Shown piece after piece: positions 54,280 to 64,000 of a stretch of DNA of 64,000 bases. Position 1 is the first letter of the stretch, and every line of letters begins with the position of its first letter. The notes beneath the pieces are model-generated. The model was not told the DNA's origin, searched no databases, and worked only from the letters and a program-made list of their open reading frames with translations. The position numbers and the translations under genes were made by a program. This stretch comes from Hygrocybe punicea (Eukaryota; Basidiomycota; Agaricomycetes; Agaricales; Hygrophoraceae): the NCBI GenBank assembly GCA_963556145.1, contig OY744473.1:1674001-1738000 (forward strand), in the 5' to 3' direction.

Positions 54280-55131
54280 TTACGATTTTTGCGGACTCTT
54301 TTCAAGGTTTCCTCCTTTCCCCAAAAAATCCCCCTCTTCCCACTCCGTTTCCGTCTCCTCCGGCGCGATGTCCTCGGACTCCGGAGTGTACTTCCGGAGC
54401 TCGTATGAGTTATCTCTGAGGAACTCTAAGTTCCTCAGATGGTCGGCCCATTGAGCCGCATGTTCGCGGAGATCCTCCACGGTGTCCCATACCCCCTCGC
54501 ATGCCTCCGCGACCTGTCCCAACATCGCCGTGTTTTCTTCTGTCGCCCGGAGCAGCTTGTGAAGAAGCTGCTCCGTCCTCGTCAGCGGCTTCTTTACCGC
54601 GGGCTCCACTCCGCGGTACTCCGATCCGGATTCCTCCTTTTCCTCCTTTTTCTTTTTCTTCTTCACTCCACCCTCTTCACCATCTACCTCGCATCACGCT
54701 TTCCTCTTCTTACATGCATCGCAACTCCACGCCTTTCCGGACGCGGGCCACACACAGTTTTCCCGGCGTTCCGCGCACGCCTTGCATTGTACGGCCCTGC
54801 TTCTGTAGTCAACTCCGGTCTTTCATTTATGTGCCTTTGCTTACCCGTCTCTTTTTCTCTTCCCCTTCTCCACACTTGAGGGCCCCTCCTCCGCCGCCTC
54901 CACTTTCTTTTTCTCCTCCTCCGCCGCCGTTTTCTTCTTTATTTCCTCCACCCTTTTCATCGCCTCCACCTGGATCTTCTGTCTCCTCTCCTCTTCCGCT
55001 TTCTTCCTCTCGTCCTCCACTTTTCTCCGTTCTTCTGCCTCCTCTTTCGCCCTCATTTCGGCGAATTCGCGCTCCATCTCCTTGATGCGCGCGGCTATCT
55101 CTTGCGAGGACGATAATTGCGAGGACGACAT
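54280..55131 (-). CDS. Antisense gene: coiled coil plus six-Cys cluster (copy A)
   Basis: Runs opposite to pol, tail to tail with it (10 bp apart). Exon 1 is 54845-55131, intron 54803-54844 (42 bp, GTAAGC..CAG), exon 2 is 54280-54802; 269 codons. The N-terminus MSSSQLSSSQEI is followed by a Lys/Glu-rich coiled coil, then KRKRD. Six Cys follow with C-x2-C-x6-C-x10-C-x2-C-x6-C spacing (CKACAERREN-C, then CDACKKRKA), like Zn2Cys6 clusters but with the RK-rich half second. The C-terminal part contains EYRGVEPAVKK and FLRDNSYELR. A TGA at 54694-54696, probably from CGA, interrupts the codon just before the sixth Cys. Copy B keeps the same protein. Likely nuclear DNA-binding; function unproven. Confidence 0.8.
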
Positions 55132-55145
55132 CTTTTGGGTTGTCT

Positions 55146-55168
55146 CCTGGCCAGGAGTTTGTTTTATA
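55146..55168 (-). promoter_or_regulatory. Promoter of the antisense gene (copy A)
   Basis: GTATAAAAC (TATA box read on the minus strand, 55161-55168) lies about 30 bp before the antisense ATG. Between them is a perfect 14-bp palindrome CTCCTGGCCAGGAG (55146-55159). Both are conserved in copy B (62687-62713). Possibly a binding site for an autoregulator. Confidence 0.55.
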
Positions 55169-55253
55169 CCGTAGGCCCTCCGCTTCGAACTCCGCTGCGG
55201 TTCTCCCTTTGTTCCACAGGCGTCTCAAGGGTTCGACGCTAAGGGGGAGATAC

Positions 55254-55809
55254 TGTCATATCCCATGCAGCTCCGCCGGATTCCGACGAACTCCGCTCCG
55301 GACTTTTCCGCCGACTTATCTTATCTTATCTTATCTTATCTTCTCGCGTACGTTATTGTTCTTCTCTTGTTAAATACTATTCTTCCCCATCTCCGTTTAC
55401 TCCGACCTCCTTTTCTCTTCCTCCCCTTTGTTTACTTGTCACCGTACATAGCAACCTTTTATCCCTTTTATTTTCTTCCGAACTCCGGTCCTCTTTCCAG
55501 AGTTCATATTGTCTTCACGTCTCCAAGGACATGACAATTAGTTTACCAAGTATATAAACTAGAACTACAATGTCCTGTAACTCCATTCAGAAAATCAACT
55601 TGAGTTCCTTATTTCTTACCCACTCTCAAACTTAAGGCTTTCCCTTGAGCTCATTAATTATCTTAGTACTTAGTCCGGAACTCCGGACCAACTCCGCTCT
55701 GTCCACGTCTTCTCAATACGACTTAAGGAAGTAGTGAACCTACTTCAAGAGTTGACGTCTCCGCTCCTCCGAAGAACTCCGATCCTTCCGGAGTTGCACG
55801 CCTCTAACA
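55254..55809 (+). repeat. 3' LTR of chromovirus
   Basis: Same length as the 5' LTR. Differences seen by eye include one extra TTATC-type change near 55340 and a few C/T changes. TATATAAA at about 55551. Confidence 0.95.
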
Positions 55810-55814
55810 GGACC

Positions 55815-56410
55815 TGCCAATGCCCAAACAACCGTGCCTGCGCCCACAACCCATGACGCCCATCAACCACACCACACCCACCTCCACGCCCACCTCCACA
55901 CACCGCCAACACACGTGATGCCAACTAACCACAGGAGCCAGGGACAGCAACGGGGGGTGTAGCGGCAGGTGGTGCACCCCCATATTACTTTTTTACATAT
56001 TTTACTAACTACGACCACACCTGGTGACCAATGACACCCAGCAACCAAGTGCATACCCACCTCAGCATCCACCTCCACACCCGTGCCCACCTCCACCCAC
56101 GCCTATGCACCACCAACACACACAATGCCAGCCAACCACAGGAGCCAGGGACAGCAACAGGGGGCACAGCGGCAGGTGGTGCACCCACCCCCGCTGCTAA
56201 AGTAAGTTATTTTGTTGTTTTTCATGTACTTTACTAACTATATCGTGGCCATAATGGCACCCACACATGCCAGGCCACCGCAGGATGCACAACAACACCC
56301 ACAGGCATTAATGTGATGGCAACAGCAGCAACAGTAACGGCGGCAGCAGTAGCAGCAGCAGCAGCAGCAACAGTGATGGAGGCATGGCAATGGGGGCAGC
56401 AGCAGCAACA
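55815..56410. repeat. Duplicated CAC/CAG-rich block
   Basis: Two related units about 215 bp apart (GCCAACTAACCACAGGAGCC near 55920; GCCAGCCAACCACAGGAGCC near 56128), each continuing into GGGACAGCAAC and GCGGCAGGTGGTGCACCC, followed by an intron-like GTAAGT..TTTACTAACTA and then a CAG-type tract (56320-56405). The same GGTGCACCC motif occurs at 39108. Confidence 0.7.
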
Positions 56411-56835
56411 GCAACAGGGCCAGCAGCAATGGCACCCTGTAAGTCCCCTCCCTTCCCCTCTCATCTCCCTCTCATTCTCCCTCCCTCCCTCACCTCCTTC
56501 TCCCTCCCCCCCTCTCCTGCCCTTTCCCTTTCCCTTCCCCCTCCCTTTCCCTCCCCCGTTTCTCCTCCCTTTCCCCCTCCCTCCCCCTTCCCCCTCCCTC
56601 TCACTTTTCCTTTCCCCCTTTCCCTTCCCTTTCCCTTCCCTTTCCCCCCGTTTCCCTTCCTCTTCCCTTTCCACCTTCCCCTTCCCCTTCCCTTGTCCCC
56701 TTCCCCCTCCCCTTTCTCTCTCCCTTTCCCCCCTCCCTCTCTTTCCCCCTCCCCCCTCACTTTTCCCCTCCCTCTCACTTCTCACCTCCCCTTGCCTCAC
56801 TTTTCCCACTTTCACACTTCCCCCTTCTTCCTCAC
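56411..56835. repeat. Polypyrimidine tract, about 420 bp
   Basis: Almost pure C/T on the plus strand, with CCTCCC, CTTTCCC and TCTCCC words. Long frames on either strand here reflect composition only. Could form triplex structures. Confidence 0.9.
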
Positions 56836-58840
56836 CTCAAATGCTTAATATTAATTGTGTAAATAATTTGTGAAATATTAAAAGTTCTTTTGTATATGGA
56901 GTTATCAATATTGAGAGTACAGAAAATTAACCAAGAATTGTGAGACTATCTTGGAAACTTAGAAATATAGGCTGTCTAGATGACTATAATATGGCAGCTG
57001 TAATAAAATCTGGCTTTGGAGTGAAGTCATAGCAACCCATAGCACAACTTGGGAGAGAGCAAATATTTCTAATCCAGTATCAATTCCTTGGCATGAATGA
57101 TGGGACATATCAATTGATAGTGATGTTATATTTAGACACCTTTCAAAATATCTCTACCCCAGTGATATTATGAATTTATGAGCAATTCAGATTGAGACAA
57201 AAGGTTCTTAGATATCAGGTGCTAGTTTATATGAATCAATATATTGTGGAGGAAGTGCCAATATTGTTGGTAAAAACCTTGCTTGATGTGGCTAGACAAC
57301 ATGTCAAGTGACATATACAATAAGATCTTGCACCCCATGCAACTCTACATATGTGTACAACAAGCACCTGAAAGGCCAGCCCACCAGGTGAGGGCAGACA
57401 AATTGGAAAAACCTGATTTCATGAAATTCTGGCTTCAATCAAGACAACTCAGTAATCTTGCAAGCAAGGTAACATGGTCCCACTCAGCTATGATTACAGA
57501 TAAGCAAGGATAATGTGGGAACCAAGAAGTGGAAGGACTGTATGCAAACTCTGTAAGACAACCTTAGGTCAAGGCTATCACTCGAACTATGAGAATCCAA
57601 AGGTGAATATATATACAAGAAGGAATACCTAACTGTACCAACCTAATGGGGATCCAAAGAGAAAAGGCTAAGGAGCCCCAGTAGGGCAGCAGAAAATATA
57701 ACAGCCACTTTAGAGGGAGCGATTACTGTACAGTACCCAATAATAGGGAGGAATAGTGGGTAATAGAATGGGGTGTGTGCATGTATGTACATATAAATAG
57801 CAATAACAATATATGTTTGAGAGAGATGAAAAGGAGTGAAGACTGAACCAAGATACAATACAAGGGTGTGGATGCAGAAACCAGAACCGGTTCTGATGTA
57901 CTGGTTCCAATGGTGCTCAAATTGAGCCTGAGCTATCCAGGACTGGAATTGGAGTCAGAATGGGTTGTCCCCTTACAAACTCCATCTAAATGTTTGCAGA
58001 TTGAAATAAGTGATTCAGCTGTTTGATAACTCTACTACTGATCTAGATGGAAGTAAACAAATAGAGGACCTTCAATCTTGTCAGAACTTTAGATTGGTTT
58101 ATACAGGCAACAGTTTAAATATGGTCAGAAAAGAGATGGACAAGAAGAAATGAAAAGGGGTTCAAAGAAATATGCATTCTGGTGAACATCTCAGGATGTA
58201 TGTTGTCATCTTTGGAGATGATAGTCCATGGCTTCAAAAAGTGGTTTATAAAACTCAGCCTTATGATCAGATCAGAAAGCTGTTGATCCAGTACAGTCCA
58301 ATTACTTCATAGCCTTTGATTCTTGATGTGGAAACAATCTTGCCTCTAATGGACTGGTGATTGCTTGGTAAAGTTTGGAAATATCATTAATAATAGGACC
58401 ACCAGGTGGATATGGATAGTCCTGCTCCATAGACAGCAATAGAAGAGAGTGGAAATAGAGTAAAGCAAGTGATACAAATTTTAGAGTCTGAAGTACATGC
58501 AGTAAACTATGTGCTATATATATGTGAATAGAGATAGAGATAAAGGCTGCATACCATGGACAAGGAAATGAATATAGAAAAAAAGAGAATTGAAAGGAAG
58601 GTAACATATTGGGAAAGGAACAGGCTATATGTCTTGGAATGGTGAAAGAAACATATACAGAAAGGGATGCTGTTCATAGGACAAAGCCTAACAACTAAGT
58701 GGAGAGGAAAGGCATGTGTATCATGGTGACAAAGTAAAACAGGAAAAGGAAAAGGAAAGGCAGGAGTGTAGAAATTGTATATTTGAATATATGAGGAATG
58801 CAGCAATAAAGTGAATACATTGACAATGTTTTGCAGGGAA
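56836..58840. other. Body of the hAT-like element, nothing recognised
   Basis: AT-rich, no conserved domain on either strand. A small AGAACCGGTTCT palindrome occurs at about 57884-57895. Short frames (for example 57283-57513) have no supporting features. Confidence 0.4.
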
Positions 58841-59327
58841 TCCGCTCAGACTCCGCTTGGACTCTGCTTGGACTCTGCTTGGACTCTGCTTGGACTCCAC
58901 TTGGAATTCCTACCAAATATGGAGCATGGGAAAATATTGCCTAATTTGGTTAGCATGCCCATTGTATACCCAATGCCATATATAGTGTCAGAATTGTTTT
59001 ATTTACAAAATTGAGTGAGCAAAATGCAAAAAAGTCAAAAAAAGCCAACACTTTTGAAAAACTTGGCAGGATTCTGAGTGGATTCTGAGTGGATTCCACA
59101 TGATTCCTTGTAAATAAGCATACCCCATGAAAACCAATGAAAATCCAAAAAAATGACCATTCCAAGCAGAATTCAGTCGGAATCCGATCGGAATATTAAA
59201 ATTGGTAGTACTCTACAAAAAAAGGTTCCATTCCACTCAGAATCCACTTGGAATTCTCGGAGTCTGAGCATTCTGATCGGAGTCTAATCAGATTCCACAG
59301 GAATGTGTGGCTCAGTGTAAAGTGTTG

Positions 59328-59685
59328 CTAATTTCCTTGATGGGTTCGCTTCGCCTTGTGTTCGTCTAGCACATTCTCGTGTACGGATATGGTCACCAAT
59401 TCTGAGACATTTTACAATGGTATTCTCAACCTTCTCGATGATCCGCAGGAGAACAGAGAAGTGCAGGACCTACTGAATTGGTGGAACTGGTAAGTCATAT
59501 CCCGCCTTCAATCACCATGACGCATGACTTCCTGACATTGCTTTTACAGGAAAATCTTCCTTCACACATTCTCTGAAGCCAAATTGCCTGTTGAAGGCAG
59601 TGCTCTCGCTTGCATCAAGGAGAAGAGGTGTGCACAGAAAGACTTAGAGGAGCTCATATTTCGTGATGTTGCAGAGGCTCTGTAG
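59328..59685 (+). pseudogene. DUF6698-type protein gene, 3' portion
   Basis: Continues the fragment 47241-48266 after the 8-bp duplication: ETFYNGILNLLDDPQENREV and QDLLNWWN, a GTAAGT..CAG intron (about 59490-59550), then KIFLHTFSEAKLPVEGSALA and IKEKRCAQKDL ending TAG at 59683. The splice and frame are preserved, but the junction frame contains a TGA. Confirms that the 11-kb element split one gene. Confidence 0.75.
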
Positions 59686-60125
59686 ACCATAAATTGACTG
59701 ATCACATGCACCAATATACCCTGTTTTGTCCATTAGCAACTGGAAATTTTATAAGAACATGTTAGAGGCATGCAACTCTGGATGGAACGGAGTTGTTGGA
59801 GGACCGGAGGTGTGAACTCTTAAAGTAGTTTTGCTACTTCCTTAAGTCACACTGAGTAAGCACAGGCGGACGGAGCAGAGTTAGTCTGGAGGTTTGGACT
59901 AAAGACGGAGACTAATAGTGAGCTTAAGGTGAAGCCCTAAGTTTGAGGATGAGGGGAACTTAAGTTGATTTTCAGAAGGGAGTTACAGGACATTGTGGTT
60001 CTAACTTATATACTTGGTAAGTTAATTGTTATGTCCTTAGTAATGTAAAGATAATAAGTACTCCGGAAAGGGAACCGGAGTTCGGAGAGGGATAAAAGAG
60101 ATAAAAGGTTGCTACATATGGTGAC

Positions 60126-61969
60126 TAGTGGGGTGTGGGCCATTGCTTTGCATGGCAGGTTACTCGTCCATTTTTAGTAATGAGAGTATACAAATAATAC
60201 AGTATTATTACCCTTCTATGATAATAAATATTTGCAAAGTTATTGATATTTCCTTTATTATTACATACTGATGCTAGTCAGATACCAATCTGATACCATA
60301 CTACAATGATATTAATTGATTATATCCTGTTCCTTCCAATTTGTCATGACCCAATATCAGATCCAAAATTGACATATTTCATATCAAGTTTGCAGTATTC
60401 AAGTTGGCAGATATATAACTAACTACCTTACTACTTTATTATTAGTCATAGTTACTGTGAAGATTTTACAGAATGTGTAGCAAGTATATCCAGAAATGCT
60501 AAGTATCTGAATTATTTGTCAGGTCAGGAACAACCTCCTGTGAGTACTGTAGAAATAATCCCATGCACAATGATACCAATTGCACTGCTATTGGAATCAC
60601 TTTGATAAGATTGCTGGTTTTGATGAGTACCAGAATCAACAATATGACTGGTTCAGCTTGTGTACACTGGCAATGCTTCAGATTAAATGAAGCTGGGAAA
60701 TTGGTGAGGCAATATTCTTGTCAAACAGTTTGACGAGTATTGGACACCTGAACCATTTCCAGCACACATGATCAAGATAGGTGTGGCGTGCATGCATGGA
60801 ATTTGTGGAACAGACAGTGTCTGTTGCACTGCAATGCTGCATACTGTGCCTGAGTCACTGGCCCAATGATTTGCTGAAAATCATTCAGCCTATTGTACCA
60901 GTATTGAGAATGTATTAAGTATGATGTGCATTGCAAGGTTATAGAGCAATAGTACAGACCCGTCCAATATACAGGTAATACTACTGTTTGTACAATGGCA
61001 TTGCCCAGCATTGAAGATGGAAGACCATATTATACCTGGGAAGCTTGCTGAATGCTTTCTGGTACATTGTTCTACCTGTTGAATGAGTAAGCACTGCTTG
61101 CATTGTTGATGATTTCAAAGTGCATATTAAATATTGCTACATCACAGACACATCCAATATGCTGTTCATACAGTGGTTTGCACATTGGGAATGTCTCAGA
61201 TGAAAACTGGGACACCTACCGAACACTTACCGAACACCTTTGGACCTGTGTGACAAATAGTCACTGCTTGCATTGTCAATAATTCTAATGCACATTGTAC
61301 ATGCATCCACATTACAGATACATCAAATACGTTGTTCGTACAGATGTTTGTGCAAGTGGAATGCCCAAGATTAAGGCTGGGACACTGACCGAACACTTTA
61401 CTGAACACATCGAACACCTTTGCAAATAGTCACTGCTTGCATTGTCAATAATTATAATGCACATTGTACATGCATCCACATTACAGATACATCAAATACG
61501 TTGTTCGTACAGATGTTTGTGCAAGGCTGGGACACCTACTGAACACTCACCAAACACATCTGGACCTGTGTGACAGGTGTACAATGAACACTGCTCGACC
61601 TCTTTTCATTGTCAACAATTCTAATACACACAGTAGATATAACTACATGACAGATACCACTGACATATTGTTCATTAATACATGGTGCATTGCATTACCA
61701 ATGCATGTGATTATTATAAGAAACCGATTGCAATTGCAATACTAAAATGATATGACACTACCCATTTCCACATTGGCTGCTGTGATCTGGCTGCCTTATT
61801 GTTCTTGCTGATTGGGACAACAAATTCTCACACTCAACTCCGCCCAGTCACACGGTTTCATAATTATTCCCAGGGCTTCAAAATTGTTCCCACAGCTTGG
61901 CAAATTAGAGTCTGACCCTGAGTTTGAGAATCCACCATATAGAACGATTCCCTTATAGGGACTCATAAC
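60126..61969. mobile_element. 1.84-kb insertion splitting the LTR of copy B
   Basis: Defined by comparison with the intact LTR: GGTTGCTACATATGGTGAC is followed by foreign sequence until AAGTAAACAAAGGG resumes. AT-rich, with a tandem repeat at 61090-61640 and no recognised protein. Target duplication not evident. Confidence 0.6.
61090..61640. repeat. Tandem repeat, period about 165-180 bp, about four units
   Basis: Units contain TCACTGCTTGCATTGTCAAT, ATGCACATTGTACATGCATC, GTTGTTCGTACAGATGTTTG and GGGACACCTACCGAACAC. The two central units (about 61263 and 61429) are nearly identical. Confidence 0.85.
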
Positions 61970-62212
61970 AAGTAAACAAAGGGAAGGAGATGGATAGGAG
62001 TCCAGAGAAATGGAGATGAAGAAGAATAGAGTAACAAGGGAAAGGAACAATAACATATGCGAGAGGATAAGATAAGATAAAATGGCAGAAAAGTCCGGAG
62101 TGGAGTTCATCAGAATCCTTCAGAGTTGCATAGATATGACAGTATCCCCCCCTTAGCGTCAAACCCCTGAGATGCCTCTGGAACAAAGGGAGAACTGAAG
62201 CAGAGTTTGAAG

Positions 62213-62664
62213 TAGGGCAGGTCAAGTGTATGCAATACCCCCAGGGGTTAAGAGTACGGGTACCACGGGTTAAGGGTACGAGTCCAGCCTCAGAATACCC
62301 GCAGTACCCACACGGGTATGGGCTGTATTTTTTTTGGGAGAAGAAACATCAAAAACTCAATTTTTGGGGTATTTTTCGCTATTTTTGAGGGATATAATGA
62401 GAATCATTGCTTGTAAAAATATGTAAAAATGCTCTCAACACTCCCCACGGTATTCTAAACATTGTGTTTCTTTACACTAAAGGGATCCGGCCAGTATTCC
62501 GTCCACAATAACCATAAAAACCACCAAAAACAGGTAAAAATGGGGTATTTTGCATGTTTCTTCCTGTACCCCTGCAAAACCCGTGCCATACCCGTACTTT
62601 TGGCCTCGGGTACGGGTCCGAGTACAGCCCCAGAGCACTGCGGATGTACCCCTGACTGGCCCTA
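62213..62664. mobile_element. 452-bp hAT-type MITE, target duplication GTTTGAAG
   Basis: GTTTGAAG at 62205-62212 and 62665-62672. Ends TAGGGCAGGTC and GACTGGCCCTA. The interior is built of GGGTAC/GTACCC words at both sides (AGTACGGGTACC; GGGTACGGGTCC). Sits between the LTR and the antisense gene promoter of copy B. Confidence 0.8.
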
Positions 62665-62686
62665 GTTTGAAGTGGAAGTCAGGCGG

Positions 62687-62713
62687 TATAAAACCAACTC
62701 CTGGACCAGGAGA
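62687..62713 (+). promoter_or_regulatory. Promoter of the antisense gene (copy B)
   Basis: TATAAAAC at 62687-62694 and CTCCTGGACCAGGAG at 62699-62713, same order and spacing as in copy A; ATG at 62728. Confidence 0.5.
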
Positions 62714-62727
62714 TAACTCCGCAAAAA

Positions 62728-63590
62728 ATGTCATCCTCACAGGAACTCACAGCCCACATTAAGCAAATGGAATGGGAATTCGCCGAGCTGAGGGTGAAGG
62801 AAGAGGAGGAGGAGTGGAGGAAAGTGGAGGAAGAGCAGAAGCTGTTGGCAGAGAAGGAAATGTGAAGGAAGGCAGAAGCTGAAGCAAGGAGAAAATGGGA
62901 GGAGATGAAGAAGGCAGAGGAGGAGAAGAGGAAAAAAGCAGAGGAGGAGAAAAGAAGTAAGGCCGCAGCGGGGGTGTCCAGAGCTGGTCCCAGACCCATG
63001 AGCATGGAGAAGGGGAAAAGAAAAAGGGACAGGTAAGCAAATTAGTCGCATCCAAGCAGACCCAGAAGTGACAAAGACACAGGGCCATCCAGTGCAAAGC
63101 GTGCGTGGAGCGCCAGGAGAACTGCATGTGGCCAGAGACTGGTAAGACAAGGAGTTGTGTGGTGTGCCAGAAGAGAAAGGTGCAGTGTGAGGTAGAAGGA
63201 GAAGATGGTGTGGTGAGGAAGAAGAAAAAGAAAGAGGAAAAAGAGGAGTCCAGATTGGAGTACCGTGGAGTGGAGCCAGCAGTGAAAAAAGGCTCCAAGT
63301 CCTCGACGTGGGTGGAGGAACTTCTCCTCCAGTTGCTCCGGGCAACCAAGGAGAATATGGCAATGTTGGAGTGGGTCGTGGAAGCCTGTGAGGGGGCTTG
63401 GGACACCGTGGATGACATCTGCAGAGAAGCTGCCCAGTGGGCAGACCACCTGAGGAATGTGGAGTTCCTCAGGGACAACTCCTATGAACTCCGGGATTTC
63501 AGTCCAGAGTCCAAGAACTTCAAGCTGGAGGAGGTGGAAACGGAATGGGAGGAGGGAGAGTATTTGGGAGAGGGGGGCAAAATGGCCTAA
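62728..63590 (+). CDS. Antisense gene: coiled coil plus six-Cys cluster (copy B)
   Basis: Exon 1 62728-63032, intron 63033-63082 (50 bp, GTAAGC..CAG), exon 2 63083-63590; 270 codons, same phase-2 splice position as copy A. N-terminus MSSSQELTAHIKQ, Lys/Glu-rich coiled coil, KRKRD, six-Cys cluster (CKACVERQEN-C..CVVCQKRKVQC) with all six cysteines, then EYRGVEPAVKK, WDTVDDI, REAAQWADHLRNVEFLRDNS. One TGA at about 62863 (GAAATGTGA) interrupts the coiled coil, again explained by CGA to TGA. Exon 2 is strongly similar to copy A, although the surrounding LTR is much decayed. Confidence 0.75.
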
Positions 63591-63627
63591 GTTAACTTCA
63601 AAAAGCAAATTGTAAATAGAGTAGAAG

Positions 63628-64000
63628 TTAATAAAACGGGCTGGGTTTAGAGGGGTATGCAGAGTGAAAGTCCGAAACAATTTTGGAGGCATGTCCGAGT
63701 TCGGAGGCCAGAATCCAAGAGGTTTCTTCATCGGTGCCCTCGTAACCTTCCCAATGTACAAGGTATAGTAACTTGCAGGCACAACAATGGTTGTCAATTT
63801 TCGAGTCAAGGATTTTGGAGATCTCAAACTCTGGTTCTCCATAAACAGTGACCAGAGGAGGCAGAGGTTGGACACGATTGGGGATGGTATTCGGAGTGGC
63901 AGCTTCGAGCTGAGAGACATGGTAGATGGGGTGAACAGAGTGGAGAGTTTCCAGAAGACATAGTGTATAGGAGTGGGTTCCAGCCTTAGGGATAATCTCG
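63628..64000 (-). CDS. Pol C-terminus with chromodomain (copy B, partial)
   Basis: Open to the window end. Contains PVYHVSQLE-type text (HPIYHVSQLEAATPNTIPN), FEISKILDSKID and YEGTDEETSWILASELGHA, the chromodomain, and ends at TAA 63628. Aligns with the end of pol in copy A. Confidence 0.85.
   Translation of the reverse strand, partial: EIIPKAGTHSYTLCLLETLHSVHPIYHVSQLEAATPNTIPNRVQPLPPLVTVYGEPEFEISKILDSKIDNHCCACKLLYLVHWEGYEGTDEETSWILASELGHASKIVSDFHSAYPSKPSPFY

Larger units (their letters stand above)
48776..55809 (+). mobile_element. Full-length Ty3/gypsy chromovirus, 7034 bp
   Basis: Two 556-bp LTRs (48776-49331, 55254-55809) beginning TGTCATATCCC and ending CTCTAACA, target duplication GGACC on both sides (48771-48775, 55810-55814). 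Gag, pol and a polypurine tract (AAGGGGGAGA, 55241-55250) are present. By eye the LTRs differ at only about half a dozen positions, so insertion was recent. An additional gene lies antisense between pol and the 3' LTR. Confidence 0.97.
48267..59327. mobile_element. 11-kb element with hAT-like ends, target duplication CTAATTTC
   Basis: CTAATTTC occurs at 48259-48266 and 59328-59335. Ends are GAGCACTTTACACTGAGCC and GGCTCAGTGTAAAGTGTTG, inverted over 17 bases. Both subterminal zones (to about 48540 and from about 58840) consist of imperfect GGATTCNGAGTGGATTC and complementary words. Eight-base duplications and such ends indicate the hAT superfamily. No transposase of its own was seen. It contains the later chromovirus insertion 48776-55809, so the original element was about 4 kb and probably non-autonomous. 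Confidence 0.8.
59760..64000 (-). mobile_element. Second chromovirus copy, reverse, older, cut by window end
   Basis: Same family as 48776-55809. Its LTR is in two pieces (59760-60125 and 61970-62141) around an insertion, followed by the internal 3' region with the antisense gene and the end of pol. Many CpG sites of copy A are TpG or CpA here. Left flank GAACA (59755-59759) may be the target duplication; the other end is outside. Confidence 0.9.

Noticed and set aside
50747..54666. Several antisense frames of 60-150 residues within pol
   Set aside because: They mirror the coding strand and have no splice or domain support, unlike the 54280-55131 gene.
56234..56873. Ser/Pro- and Arg/Gly/Glu-rich frames
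   Set aside because: They follow from the C/T-only composition of the tract and have no start context or domain.
63042..63920. 292-residue minus-strand frame in copy B
   Set aside because: It is out of frame with pol and lies opposite the antisense gene. Its upstream part only shadows the chromodomain.

Overview
This is eukaryotic DNA from a mushroom-forming basidiomycete (Agaricomycetes). The host-type genes have many introns of 42-64 bp with GT..AG ends, and several protein families resemble ones I know mainly from Agaricomycetes: a DUF6698-type protein, a PD-(D/E)XK-like hypothetical protein and a DUF6729/exonuclease protein. Most of the window is transposon-derived, much of it nested or broken. 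I saw no rRNA, tRNA or CRISPR array.

Left third (1-18.6 kb): a nested-palindrome satellite; an apparently intact 8-exon gene of unknown function (1090-3019); a foldback MITE; a Helitron remnant (about 3.7-10.2 kb) whose helicase is split by a 1.63-kb LTR-like element with a 5-bp target duplication; a broken pogo-type transposase on the minus strand carrying a 135-bp element; a TA-flanked element filled with CAG-type repeat; the 3' part of a hAT transposase gene; and a 0.75-kb foldback.

Middle (18.6-39.5 kb): a long decayed minus-strand gene combining a DUF6729-like zinc domain, transposase-like blocks and a 3'-5' exonuclease; the 5' part of a hAT gene; a second LTR-like element; an AT-hook gene fragment; a DIRS-order retroelement with open gag, RT/RNase H and tyrosine recombinase frames; one intact three-exon PD-(D/E)XK-like gene (34579-35479); and several MITEs and minisatellites.

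Right (39.5-64 kb): a 3.8-kb near-palindromic foldback element (39517-43343); a spliced unknown gene; and a DUF6698-type gene split by an 11-kb element with hAT-like ends and an 8-bp target duplication (48267-59327). That element hosts a young full-length Ty3/gypsy chromovirus (48776-55809, 556-bp LTRs). An older copy of the same chromovirus lies in reverse at 59760 to the window end.

The main discovery candidate is a gene antisense to the chromovirus, between pol and the 3' LTR. It encodes about 270 residues: a charged coiled coil, a six-cysteine cluster with Zn2Cys6-like spacing, and a conserved C-terminal domain. Both copies keep the protein, the intron position and phase, a TATAAAA box and a short inverted repeat before the ATG.
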